From positions 1 to 12,342 of the forward strand of contig CAAGAC010000062.1 of NCBI GenBank assembly GCA_900767695.1: a stretch of DNA of 12,342 nucleotides. The letters run 5' to 3'. Both the position numbers and the translations under genes were made by a program. Every line of letters starts with the position of its first letter. Position 1 is the stretch's first letter. This DNA is from an uncultured Succinivibrio sp. (GTDB lineage Bacteria > Pseudomonadota > Gammaproteobacteria > Enterobacterales > Succinivibrionaceae). The notes under the pieces are model-generated. The model made no database searches, was not told the DNA's origin, and was given only the letters and a program-made list of their open reading frames with translations. Of this stretch, positions 1 through 7,237 are shown in pieces.

Positions 1-179
1 ATGGTGGCGTCGCCGCTGGCGCCCTTGACCTTGTTGTTGTGGCCGGAGAAGTAGACGGCGTCGACATAGCCGGTGACGTCGAGGGTGGTCTCGTTCTTCG
101 AGTAGATCTGGGCGGCGGATGCGTCCAGGGCGGAGGCGGCCGCGACAGCGGCGGCGAGCAGCTTGATTGAATTCTTCAT
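1..179 (-). CDS. Outer-membrane porin, N-terminal part (truncated by window edge)
   Basis: The minus strand from the ATG at 179 encodes 59 complete codons before the window ends. Residues 1-23 form a Sec signal peptide: a basic start (MKNSIK), an Ala/Leu/Val-rich core and a likely ASA|AQ cleavage site. The mature start AQIYSKNETTLDVTGYVDAV matches the first beta-strand of general porins of the OmpC/OmpF type, whose mature ends read A-E-I-Y-N-K-D-G-N-K-L-D-L-Y-G-K-V-D. By family knowledge these are 16-stranded trimeric barrels for passive entry of small hydrophilic solutes. An AAAAGGG Shine-Dalgarno-like element lies 9 bases before the ATG. The long AT-rich upstream region suggests a well-regulated or strongly expressed gene. 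The exact porin type cannot be named from the fragment. Confidence 0.85.
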   Translation of the reverse strand, partial: MKNSIKLLAAAVAAASALDASAAQIYSKNETTLDVTGYVDAVYFSGHNNKVKGASGDAT

Positions 180-288
180 GTTAGAAAACCCTTTTCATTT
201 TTTTTGATTCTTGTATCCGGCAGCGGAAAACCGATGCGGGCCTGAGCAGTGTTGAGCGCTTGCGCGCTTTTCCTCTCAAGCAGGGTGG

Positions 289-317
289 ATTTTTGCGCAC
301 GAAAATTGACTAATCAA
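289..317 (-). promoter_or_regulatory. Possible promoter of the porin gene
   Basis: On the minus strand, TTGATT (317-312) and AAAAAT (294-289) are separated by 17 bases. Each matches four of six consensus positions of a sigma-70 promoter. This would give a leader of roughly 100 bases before the porin ATG at 179. The leader contains a small hairpin, AGCGC-TTGC-GCGCT. This is a weak match in an AT-rich region where chance matches are common. Confidence 0.3.
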
Positions 318-339
318 GCCCATTTTTTGGGATCGCATC

Positions 340-530
340 CTTGCTGAGACAAAATCGTCAAAACTGAATGTCAGATTAATATATTGAATATCAATAAGAT
401 GATTTAGTCTGGTTGCACATTTGCCAAAAAATTGATCGGCACCAAAAAAATATTTTTTCATTTGAAAAAACAGAATGAAAAACACTTCATTCAACAAAAC
501 CGATCATCATTCTGCACAATCTGAGTCAAT
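340..530. promoter_or_regulatory. AT-rich regulatory-looking stretch with three inverted repeats
   Basis: This is the core of the 180-810 gap between the porin and the HEPN gene and is visibly far richer in A and T than the coding DNA around it. It holds TATTGA-ATA-TCAATA (382-396), the perfect 14-base palindrome AAAAAATATTTTTT (445-458), and GAATGAA-6-TTCATTC (473-492). No convincing gene is present: the short open frames here have no family resemblance and no good ribosome binding site. The layout suggests binding sites for a regulator or nucleoid protein controlling the porin, which is inference. Bases 530-810 return to ordinary composition. They contain a small inverted repeat GCAAG-8-CTTGC (601-618) but no clear promoter. 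Confidence 0.45.
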
Positions 531-810
531 GCAGTTCAGTTTGAGCTGTTTGCTCACTCTTAACGCAAACGTAACGGATCCGCATTCCGGCAGGCGCCTT
601 GCAAGCGATCGGTCTTGCATGGCTCACGCAGGCAGTCAGCGCCGTACAGTGAAAAACAGTTTTGGCATGACTTGTCCGACAATTGTTTCGGATCGCGCCG
701 GAAAGCCATTCATGCCGGAATTGAGGCGGTTTCAAGCAAGCCCGGAGCGCCTGCGCGTGGCAGAATGGGGAGGCGGGCCATGCTCGCGCAGATGATGGGA
801 GGGAGTCCTA

Positions 811-1557
811 ATGCTGTTCCACAAGAAAACCCGCTTCGAGGGACTGCCCAAGCTCAGGCGCAAGGGGAAGGGCGAGCCTCCGTTCTACGCGCAGGCAGAG
901 CAGATGTTCCTAAGCTCCGACACGCTTCCCGACGCCCTGAGGCTCAGGGTGCACCGAAGCCTGAGCTGGCTTGTGGAGTCCGACAAGGTGGCGCAGTGCA
1001 GCGCCGACTGCCAGTTCATCACGCTGTGGATAGCCTTCAACGCCGCCTACGGCAAGGAGATGGGGCCGCTTGAGCCGGCAGGCGACAGGGCAGGGTACAA
1101 GGAGCTCATCGGCACCGTGTGCAGCTTCGACGAGGAGGGGCTCATCGGCAACGCGCTCTTCACGACCTTCTCGCAGGCGGTGAGGGTGCTCCTCGAGGAC
1201 CGCTACTGCTACCAGCCTTACTGGAACGCGGTCAACGGCAGGGCCTCGATGGCCTCCGCGGCCGATCGATTCAAGGAGGATCGCCGCCGCGCCTACCAGG
1301 CGCTGCAGAAAGGCGACAACTCAAGGCTGCTCGCCATCGTGGTGGACAGGCTTTACACGATCAGGAACCAGGTGCTGCACGGCGGCGCGACCTGCGGCAG
1401 CTCGGTCAACCGCAGCGTGATAAAGACCGGGATCGGGATCCTCAGATCGTTGGTTCCCTCGATCCTCGTGGTGATGATGAGGCACCCAGGCGACGGCTGG
1501 GGCGCTCCCTACTATCCCTATTCGAAGGACTCTGGATCTGACGGCTGGAAGGCCTGA
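811..1557 (+). CDS. HEPN-domain protein with intact Rx4H motif (possible RNase)
   Basis: A 248-residue soluble protein. I recognise the layout of a proteobacterial family usually annotated as hypothetical or Apea-like HEPN: an N-terminal helical region, the block LWIAFNAAYG at residues 72-81, then RLYTIRNQVLHGG near residues 180-192, and a C-terminal stretch ending in a hydrophobic helix and GAPYYPY. RNQVLH (185-190) fits the HEPN Rx4-6H motif, whose Arg and His form the active site of HEPN ribonucleases. Many HEPN proteins act in toxin-antitoxin or phage-defence systems. No nucleotidyltransferase partner lies beside it, so it stands alone here. GGGAGGGAG (797-805) lies 5 bases before the ATG, giving a strong start. 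It converges on the 1736-2314 gene. RNase activity is inferred from the motif and substrate and role are unknown. Confidence 0.78.
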   Translation: MLFHKKTRFEGLPKLRRKGKGEPPFYAQAEQMFLSSDTLPDALRLRVHRSLSWLVESDKVAQCSADCQFITLWIAFNAAYGKEMGPLEPAGDRAGYKELIGTVCSFDEEGLIGNALFTTFSQAVRVLLEDRYCYQPYWNAVNGRASMASAADRFKEDRRRAYQALQKGDNSRLLAIVVDRLYTIRNQVLHGGATCGSSVNRSVIKTGIGILRSLVPSILVVMMRHPGDGWGAPYYPYSKDSGSDGWKA

Positions 1558-1735
1558 TCAGGAGCCCTGCTGCCAGAGAGGCTCAAGTCCTCCTTGCGAT
1601 CCCGCGCCTGCGGCATGCGGAACCTCTTCCCCTGGCAGGTCCTGCGGCGCAATTTCCCTGCAGATGGGAGCGCGGCGCCGCGCCGCCTGATGTCGGCCGC
1701 GCCGCGCCATGGCGCCATGAGCATCCGCGCTGGCC
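1558..1735. repeat. Convergent intergenic gap with GC-rich palindromes
   Basis: This gap separates the ends of the HEPN gene and the methyltransferase-like gene. It holds a perfect 14-base palindrome, GCGCGGCGCCGCGC (1670-1683), and a perfect 12-base palindrome, CATGGCGCCATG (1708-1719). These could fold into a structure that stops transcription from either side. Neither is followed by a T-run, so no intrinsic terminator is called. Confidence 0.4.
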
Positions 1736-2314
1736 TCAGTTCCCCAAGATCCCCTCGAAAGTCCCCGCCTGATCCTCAAGCGGCCTGCAGATGTAGGTGA
1801 AGACCGGGAAGCTCGAGGCGAAGCTCACTCTCGCCCTGACGCTCCCGAAGCACTCGCGAAGCGCGGGGGCGGCGCGGCGCGACGAGGTGATGACCGCGAG
1901 GATCCCGCTGTCGCGCAGCGACCACCTGATCCCCGAGATCACGCGCTCGTAGAGATCGGCAGGCATGGTCCAGAGATCGGGCCTGCAGATCGCGAAGTCC
2001 AGCGCGCTTATGCCGTTGCGCGAGAGCGCGTAGGGCAGAAGCTCGGCCTCCGAGCCGTAGGTGCACGACGGCATCATGGCGATCATGCGGTTCCGCTCCA
2101 GATCGTCGCTGTCGAACACGAAGAGGCGCTTCCTGCCGCCAAGCCTGGACTCAATCGCCGGGGCCAGGAACGAGACGCGGCAGCCTATGACTGCCGCGGC
2201 CTCCGCCTGATCCTGCCCAAGGCTCTCAAGCACCGCCGCCGCCTCCCTTTCAAAGGCCGCGTCGGCGGCCTTTCGCGCAAGCCTTCTTGCCAGTCCGAAA
2301 AAGGTTCCTTCCAT
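1736..2314 (-). CDS. Methyltransferase-like protein with degenerate SAM-binding motif
   Basis: A 192-residue soluble protein with a good start: GGGAGG lies about 8 bases before the ATG. Its order of segments resembles class I (Rossmann) methyltransferases of the PmtA/KsgA kind. A first strand and loop AAVIGCRVSFLAPAIESRL (about 40-58) is followed by a second strand RLFVFDSDD (about 63-71). A candidate motif IV is LDFAICRPDLW (about 105-115), then WSLRDSGILAVITSS and a final strand pair SFPVFTYICRP. The Gly-rich motif I (GxGxG) is absent, replaced by GCRVS, so SAM binding is doubtful. It could be a decayed enzyme, a non-catalytic partner or an unrelated alpha/beta protein. It is transcribed away from rlmKL. 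The assignment rests on pattern only. Confidence 0.5.
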   Translation of the reverse strand: MEGTFFGLARRLARKAADAAFEREAAAVLESLGQDQAEAAAVIGCRVSFLAPAIESRLGGRKRLFVFDSDDLERNRMIAMMPSCTYGSEAELLPYALSRNGISALDFAICRPDLWTMPADLYERVISGIRWSLRDSGILAVITSSRRAAPALRECFGSVRARVSFASSFPVFTYICRPLEDQAGTFEGILGN

Positions 2315-2389
2315 GGCCTAGTCCTCCCTTCCCTTTCTTTCACCGCCAAAGGTACGGCGCTGGGGTTAAGGGAGCATTGGGGGATTGTT

Positions 2390-2412
2390 AAAAAAGCCCC
2401 GCAGGCGGGGGC
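2390..2412 (-). terminator. Intrinsic-terminator-like hairpin on the minus strand
   Basis: Read on the minus strand, a GC-only hairpin (GCCCCC-GCCTG-CGGGGC, with a small loop or one bulge depending on pairing) is followed directly by TTTTTTAAC. This is the form of a Rho-independent terminator. It lies between the divergent gene starts at 2314 and 2469, so it would stop leftward transcripts that begin inside or before rlmKL. If the promoter of the 1736-2314 gene lies to its right it would act as an attenuator. Confidence 0.42.
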
Positions 2413-2432
2413 GGGCGCGGGGGCGAGCCTAC

Positions 2433-2438
2433 TATAAT
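2433..2438 (+). promoter_or_regulatory. Perfect -10 hexamer upstream of rlmKL
   Basis: TATAAT lies 30 bases before the rlmKL start in otherwise very GC-rich DNA. No recognisable -35 element is present at 16-18 bases upstream, where the sequence is G-rich and overlaps the minus-strand hairpin. A start site near 2445 would leave a short leader of about 24 bases. A promoter here fits the position as head of the rlmKL-uup-rnm operon. Confidence 0.45.
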
Positions 2439-2468
2439 GACGGGGCGATATTTTCCCAGGAGTTCCAC

Positions 2469-5354
2469 ATGAGCCTTACGTCATTCTTCGCAACCTGCCC
2501 CAAGGGCATCGAGACACTGCTGTTCCGCGAGCTTTCAGAGCTTGGCATGAAGGACGTCCGCGAGACCGTCGCGGGAGTCTCCTTCCGCGGCGGCTTCGAC
2601 GACGCCCTGAAGGTCTGCCTCTGGAGCAGGTTCGCCTCGCGCGTGCTCATGGAGCTCTCATCGTTCGAGGCCCCGACCGACACCGAGCTGTACATGGGCG
2701 CCACCGGCATCGCCTGGGAGGAGTACTTCACTCCGGAGGAGACCATCGCCGTCAACTTCAGCGGCGAGAACGAGGCCATCCGCAACACCCAGTACGGCGC
2801 GCTCAAGGTCAAGGACGCGCTCTGCGACCGCTTCCAGAAGGCCCTGGGCTCCCGCCCCAGCGTCGACAAGGACGCTCCTGACGTGAGGATCTTCTGCCAC
2901 CTCGAGCGCCGCGGCACCGCCTCGGTCTCCATCGATCTCTCGGGCAGGCCGCTGCTGCAGCGCGGGATCTCCCGCCAGACCGGCCTTGCCCCGCTCAAGG
3001 AGAACCTGGCCGCGGCCATGCTCGCGCGCGCGGCCTACGACGGCGGGTGCCTCTACGATCCGATGTGCGGCTCGGGCACGCTTTTAATCGAAGCCGCGGC
3101 CATGGCCACCGGCACCGCGCCTGGGCTGCGCCGCCGCGACTACGGCTTCTTCAAGCTCAAGCATTTTAATGGCGAGAAGTGGCAGGCTCTCCAGCAGGAA
3201 GCCCTCGCGAGCTCGAAGGAGGGGATTGCCAGGTGCAAGGAGGCAGGCGTGAGGATCGTCGGCTCCGACAGCGATCCCAGGATGGTTGAGGACGCGCTTG
3301 GCAATGCCCAGAAGGCGGGCTTTGCCGATCTAATCGAGGTCTCCGAGGGCGATGTGGCCCAGATGAAAAACCCGTTTGCCGAGGGCGTCCAGGCCCTGGT
3401 CATCACCAACCCTCCGTACGGCAAGCGCCTTGGCAATGTGAACGACCTCATCTCCCTCTACTCGGCGCTCGGCGAGGGGCTCAGGCGCGAGTTCGGAGGA
3501 TCCCGCGCGGCGGTGATCTCCTCCTCGCAGGATCTGCTCTCGTGCATGAAGCTTCACGCCGACAAGGTCTACAAGCTCTTCAACGGCGAGATCCCCTGCC
3601 AGCTTCGCGTCTACGCCATAAACGAGCAGGCATCCGAGGAGGAAGGCGGGGAGCGCCCCGACCGCGCCGCCGACTTCAGGAACCGCCTTGCGAAGAACTT
3701 CGCCCACCTGAGGAAGTGGGCCGAGCGCGAGGGCACCGACGCCTACCGCCTCTACGACGCTGACGTGCCCGAGTTCCAGGCCGCCGTGGACTACTACGCC
3801 GGACACGTGATGATCCAGGCCTACTTGAAGCAGGACGCCAGCGCCAAGGTCCAGCGCGCCCGCGAGCTTGACATGATCGCGGGGGCCATCGAGGCCACCG
3901 GAGTGCAGGGCAAGGACGTGGTCCTCAAGAACCGCGAGATCCAGCACGGCTCCTCCCAGTACGAGAAGGCCGAGCAGCAGCAGGGCGAGTTCTTCGAGGT
4001 CCACGAGGGGAGCATGCGCTTCCTCGTCAACATCCGCGACTACCTCGACACCGGCCTCTTCCTCGACGCGAGGATCATCAGGAAGATCCTGATGGAGAAA
4101 GCAGAGGGCAAGCGCTTTTTGAACCTCTTCTGCTACACCGCCACCGCCTCGGTGGCGGCATCATTGGGCGGGGCCGCCTCGACCACGAGCGTCGACATGA
4201 GCAAGACCTACCTCGAGTGGGGCAGGCGCAACCTCGATCTCAACGGCTGCGGCAGGAACGAGAACCGCCTCGTCCAGGCCGATGTGCTCGCCTGGCTCTG
4301 CCAGTGGCACGACGACGAGAAGTACGATCTCATCTACGTCGATCCCCCGACGTTCTCCAATTCAAAGCGCATGCGCCAGAGCTTCGACGTCAGGCGCGAT
4401 CACGCAAAGCTCCTGGGCAACCTCACCAACCTGCTCGAGGACGGCGGCACCGTGATCTTCTGCACTAACAGCCGCGGCTTCAAGCCAGACGCCGAGGCGC
4501 TCTCGGCATTCGGCTACGAGCTCACCGACATCTCGGCCAGGACCCTGCCCGAGGACTTCAAGCGCGACGCGAGGATCCACAGCTGCTTCGAGCTCACCTA
4601 CAGCGCAGAGAAGCGCACCGCGCAGCCCGAGCCATTCGAGGCCGGCCCCGCTCCCAGGTGGCAGAAGGAGATCGGCGATGACGGCGGGGAGCGCGGATCC
4701 CGCGATGGCCGCGGCTACGATCGCCGCGAGCGCTCCTACGGCGACCGCCGCGAGGGCGGGTACGGAGACCGCTCGAGGCGCTATGACGGCCGCCGCGACG
4801 GCGGCTATGGCGATCGCGACCGCCGCTTCGGCAGCCAGAGGCGCGATGAGCGCCGGCCCTACGGCTCGCGCCCCTACGGGGATCGCGATGATGGTTCCTC
4901 CTATCGCAGGGAGGGCGCCTACGAAGGCAACGTCTGGAACCGCAGGCAGCTTGAGAGCGAGCAGGCCCGCGAGGACGGCAGGCTCCATCTGCAGAAGTCT
5001 CCCGAGCGCAGGTGGGGCGGCTCCGGCAGCCGCTTCGGCGGCCGCTCGGGCGGATACGGGGATCGCAGGCGCGATGATCGCCGCGAGGGCGGCTACGGCG
5101 AGCGCTCGGGAGGCTACGGAGATCGCAGGCGGGATGACCGCCGCGAGGGCGGCTATGGCGAGCGCCAGGACCGCTTCGATGATCGCGGCGGGCGCTTTGG
5201 CGACAGAAGGCGCGATGGCGGATACGGCGATCGTGACCGCCGCTATGGCGACCGCGACGGCAGGCGCGACGACCGCAGGGGCGGTAGGCGCGGCGGCGAC
5301 GCGCCAAAGCCCGCCGGCCGCGTGTTCGGGCCTGACGGGGTGAAAGACCTGTGA
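2469..5354 (+). CDS. rlmL: Bifunctional 23S rRNA methyltransferase RlmKL with long Arg/Gly-rich tail
   Basis: A fused enzyme that in E. coli makes m2G2445 (RlmL half) and m7G2069 (RlmK half) on 23S rRNA during 50S assembly. The N-terminus MSLTSFFATCPKGIETLL and a THUMP-type region (about 50-155) precede the first methyltransferase, with DPMCGSGT at 197-204 and NPPYG at 314-318. The second has NLFCYTATASVAA from 552 and DPPTFSNSK at 625-633. The core ends near residue 712, close to the whole E. coli protein (about 702). A further 250 residues or so form a low-complexity tail of YGDR, RRDD and GGYG units. I chose the ATG at 2469: AGGAG sits 6 bases before it and family homology starts there. 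An in-frame ATG at 2385 lies upstream of the -10 hexamer and adds an unrelated Arg-rich stretch. The stop overlaps the uup start by 4 bases. Confidence 0.95.
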   Translation: MSLTSFFATCPKGIETLLFRELSELGMKDVRETVAGVSFRGGFDDALKVCLWSRFASRVLMELSSFEAPTDTELYMGATGIAWEEYFTPEETIAVNFSGENEAIRNTQYGALKVKDALCDRFQKALGSRPSVDKDAPDVRIFCHLERRGTASVSIDLSGRPLLQRGISRQTGLAPLKENLAAAMLARAAYDGGCLYDPMCGSGTLLIEAAAMATGTAPGLRRRDYGFFKLKHFNGEKWQALQQEALASSKEGIARCKEAGVRIVGSDSDPRMVEDALGNAQKAGFADLIEVSEGDVAQMKNPFAEGVQALVITNPPYGKRLGNVNDLISLYSALGEGLRREFGGSRAAVISSSQDLLSCMKLHADKVYKLFNGEIPCQLRVYAINEQASEEEGGERPDRAADFRNRLAKNFAHLRKWAEREGTDAYRLYDADVPEFQAAVDYYAGHVMIQAYLKQDASAKVQRARELDMIAGAIEATGVQGKDVVLKNREIQHGSSQYEKAEQQQGEFFEVHEGSMRFLVNIRDYLDTGLFLDARIIRKILMEKAEGKRFLNLFCYTATASVAASLGGAASTTSVDMSKTYLEWGRRNLDLNGCGRNENRLVQADVLAWLCQWHDDEKYDLIYVDPPTFSNSKRMRQSFDVRRDHAKLLGNLTNLLEDGGTVIFCTNSRGFKPDAEALSAFGYELTDISARTLPEDFKRDARIHSCFELTYSAEKRTAQPEPFEAGPAPRWQKEIGDDGGERGSRDGRGYDRRERSYGDRREGGYGDRSRRYDGRRDGGYGDRDRRFGSQRRDERRPYGSRPYGDRDDGSSYRREGAYEGNVWNRRQLESEQAREDGRLHLQKSPERRWGGSGSRFGGRSGGYGDRRRDDRREGGYGERSGGYGDRRRDDRREGGYGERQDRFDDRGGRFGDRRRDGGYGDRDRRYGDRDGRRDDRRGGRRGGDAPKPAGRVFGPDGVKDL
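4689..5312 (+). repeat. Low-complexity Arg/Gly/Asp/Tyr tail coding region of RlmKL
   Basis: This DNA encodes the disordered extension of RlmKL. By eye it holds eight YGDR, two YGER and one FGDR units, mixed with RRDD, RREGG and RGG-like runs. Two adjacent 60-base units at 5049-5108 and 5109-5168 encode GGYGDRRRDDRREGGYGERS and the same 20 residues ending in Q. They differ at several third positions, so the duplication is not brand new. A non-repetitive insert, AYEGNVWNRRQLESEQ and what follows, splits the tail in two. Tails of this kind in other RNA-binding proteins bind RNA without strong sequence preference. That role here is inference. Confidence 0.85.
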
Positions 5355-7237
5355 GCCTCATCACCATCATGGACGCCTCGCTTGCCTACGGGGCGGACCA
5401 GCTTCTATCCCACGCCGATCTCTCGGTGGACGAGCACGAGCGCATCTGCCTCGTCGGCAGGAACGGCGCGGGCAAGTCCACGCTTCTAAAGGTCATAGCA
5501 GGCGAGCGCGAGCTCGACGAGGGCAGGATCGTCACCTCTGGATCGCTTCGCGTCACGAGGCTCGAGCAGGATCCTCCCGAGTACGCCGAGGGCACGGCCT
5601 ACACCCTGGCCGCATCCAAGATCCCTGTGGTCGGCAAGGCGCTCGCCAGGTTTCAGGTCGAGGAGGATCCCGACGCCCAGGCCAAATTAGCCGCCTTCAT
5701 CGAGCAGAACGACGGCTGGAAGCAGGACGGGGAGATCCGCAGGATCCTGAGCAGCATCGGCATCGAGCCCGGCATGCCGCTCATAAACCTCTCGGGAGGC
5801 TGGAGGCGCAAGGCGGCCCTGGCCTCGGCGCTCGTGACCGATCCAGACGTGCTGCTTCTGGACGAGCCAACCAACCACCTTGACATCGAGACCATCGACT
5901 GGGTCGAGGGCTTCGTCAACTCCTTCCGCGGCACCGTGATCTTCATAACGCACGACCGCCAGTTCGCCGACGACTGCGCCACGCGCATCGTCGAGCTCGA
6001 CCGCGGCAAGCTCTACTCCTACCCCGGATCCTTCAACAAGTACCTGGAGCTCCGCGAGGAGCGCTTCCGCATGGAGGATTTGAAGAACCGCGAGTTCGAC
6101 CGCGTGCTCTCCGAGGAGGAGGCGTGGATCCGCCGCGGCGTCAAGGCCCGCCTCGCCCGCAACGAGGGCCGCGTGCGCGATCTCGAGGCGATGAGGCTCC
6201 AGCGCGCCCAGCGCCGCGACCGCACCGGCAAGGTGATCATGCAGGTGAACGAGGCCGACCGCACCGGCAACATCGTCTTCGACCTGCGCGACGTCAGCGT
6301 CTCCTTCGGCGGCCGCACCGTCATCAAGCCCTTCTCGGCGACCGTGATGCGCCACGACCGCATCGGCATCGTCGGGCCCAACGGCGCGGGCAAGACAACG
6401 CTCATCCGCTGCATCCTGGGCGAGTTCAAGCCCACCCATGGCTACATCCGCACCGGCATGAACGTGCAGCCCATCTACTTTGACCAGTACCACGAGCAGC
6501 TCAATCCGCAGCAGACCGTCGCCGAGAACGTCGCCGACGGCCACACCGAGGTCGTCATCAACGGCAAGAGCAAGCACGTGATCTCCTACCTCTCGAACTT
6601 CCTGTTCACCGGCAGGCGGGCGCGCTCGCCCGTCTCCGTGCTCTCGGGCGGCGAGAAGAACCGCCTGCTGCTCGCGCGCCTCTTTGCAAGGCCCTCGAAC
6701 GTGCTGGTGATGGACGAGCCGACCAACGATCTCGATCTGGAGACACTGGACCTCCTTGAGGATCTCGTCTCCTCCTACCCGGGCACCGTGGTGGTCATCA
6801 GCCACGACCGCCGCTTCATCGACCATGTCGCGACCGAGACCTGGGTCTTCGACGGGCAGGGCGGAATAGAGGATGTCGTGGGCGGCTGGCGCGACGTGCT
6901 CGCCTACTACGCGCGCGTCAGGAAGCCCGTCGCCCCCGAGCAGAAGTCCGCTAGGGCGGCTGCCGAGAAGGAGCATCCCAAGCCCCGCGAGAAGCGCAAG
7001 GGCCTCACCTTCACGGAAGAGCACGAGCTTGGGCAAATTCCGGCCAAGGTCGAGGCGATGGAGGCCGATCTCGCCTCCCTCGACGCCGAGCTTGCCGATC
7101 CCTCGCTCTACGCCGACGGCGGGGCGAAGGCCGCCGATCTTGTGAAGAGGCGCGACGAGGCCCAGAAGGTCCTCGACGCGGCATATGCAAGGTGGGAGGA
7201 GCTTGAGGCTAAGGCCGGGGAGAGCAGGAACGGATGA
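5351..7237 (+). CDS. uup: ABC-F family ATPase Uup
   Basis: A soluble 628-residue protein with two ABC ATPase domains in one chain and no membrane spans, typical of ABC-F proteins that bind ribosomes. Domain 1 has Walker A GRNGAGKST (36-44), signature LSGGW (147-151) and Walker B DEPTNHLD (from 171). The linker contains the conserved EEEAWIRRGVKARLARNEGR block. Domain 2 has Walker A GPNGAGKTT (342-350), signature LSGGE (431-435) and DEPTNDLD (from 455). A charged C-terminal helical region (about 545-628) fits the Uup coiled-coil domain, which binds DNA in E. coli. E. coli uup mutants show more transposon precise excision. The start is GTG at 5351, overlapping the rlmKL stop (GTGA), and MSLITIMDASLAYG aligns with the E. 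coli start. No strong Shine-Dalgarno sequence is seen, so coupling to rlmKL translation is likely. Confidence 0.96.
   Translation: MSLITIMDASLAYGADQLLSHADLSVDEHERICLVGRNGAGKSTLLKVIAGERELDEGRIVTSGSLRVTRLEQDPPEYAEGTAYTLAASKIPVVGKALARFQVEEDPDAQAKLAAFIEQNDGWKQDGEIRRILSSIGIEPGMPLINLSGGWRRKAALASALVTDPDVLLLDEPTNHLDIETIDWVEGFVNSFRGTVIFITHDRQFADDCATRIVELDRGKLYSYPGSFNKYLELREERFRMEDLKNREFDRVLSEEEAWIRRGVKARLARNEGRVRDLEAMRLQRAQRRDRTGKVIMQVNEADRTGNIVFDLRDVSVSFGGRTVIKPFSATVMRHDRIGIVGPNGAGKTTLIRCILGEFKPTHGYIRTGMNVQPIYFDQYHEQLNPQQTVAENVADGHTEVVINGKSKHVISYLSNFLFTGRRARSPVSVLSGGEKNRLLLARLFARPSNVLVMDEPTNDLDLETLDLLEDLVSSYPGTVVVISHDRRFIDHVATETWVFDGQGGIEDVVGGWRDVLAYYARVRKPVAPEQKSARAAAEKEHPKPREKRKGLTFTEEHELGQIPAKVEAMEADLASLDAELADPSLYADGGAKAADLVKRRDEAQKVLDAAYARWEELEAKAGESRNG

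Noticed and set aside
276..497. 73-codon minus-strand frame in the AT-rich island
   Set aside because: Its Phe/Lys-rich composition follows from AT content, it covers the inverted repeats and putative porin promoter, and no start signal is visible.
475..795. 106-codon frame upstream of the HEPN gene
   Set aside because: It starts in the AT-rich island without a ribosome binding site, crosses a composition change and resembles no known protein.
615..1073. 152-codon frame overlapping the start of the HEPN gene
   Set aside because: It is out of frame with the conserved HEPN sequence and has no family resemblance or start signal.
2385..2468. Longer RlmKL start at 2385
   Set aside because: The added residues are an Arg-rich stretch unlike any RlmKL start, they precede the -10 hexamer, and the ATG at 2469 has an ideal AGGAG and matches the family start.
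5049..5168. CRISPR-like array
   Set aside because: The repeated units are adjacent with no spacers and lie in frame inside a coding sequence.
4678..5343. 221-codon Ala/Thr-rich frame overlapping the RlmKL tail
   Set aside because: It is a +1-type shadow of the repeat DNA composed almost only of A, T, R, S and G. The RlmKL frame continues unbroken from the conserved core.
4594..5370. 258-codon open frame antisense to the RlmKL tail
   Set aside because: It is Arg-rich translation of the complementary strand of a repetitive GC-rich region, without a ribosome binding site or family match.
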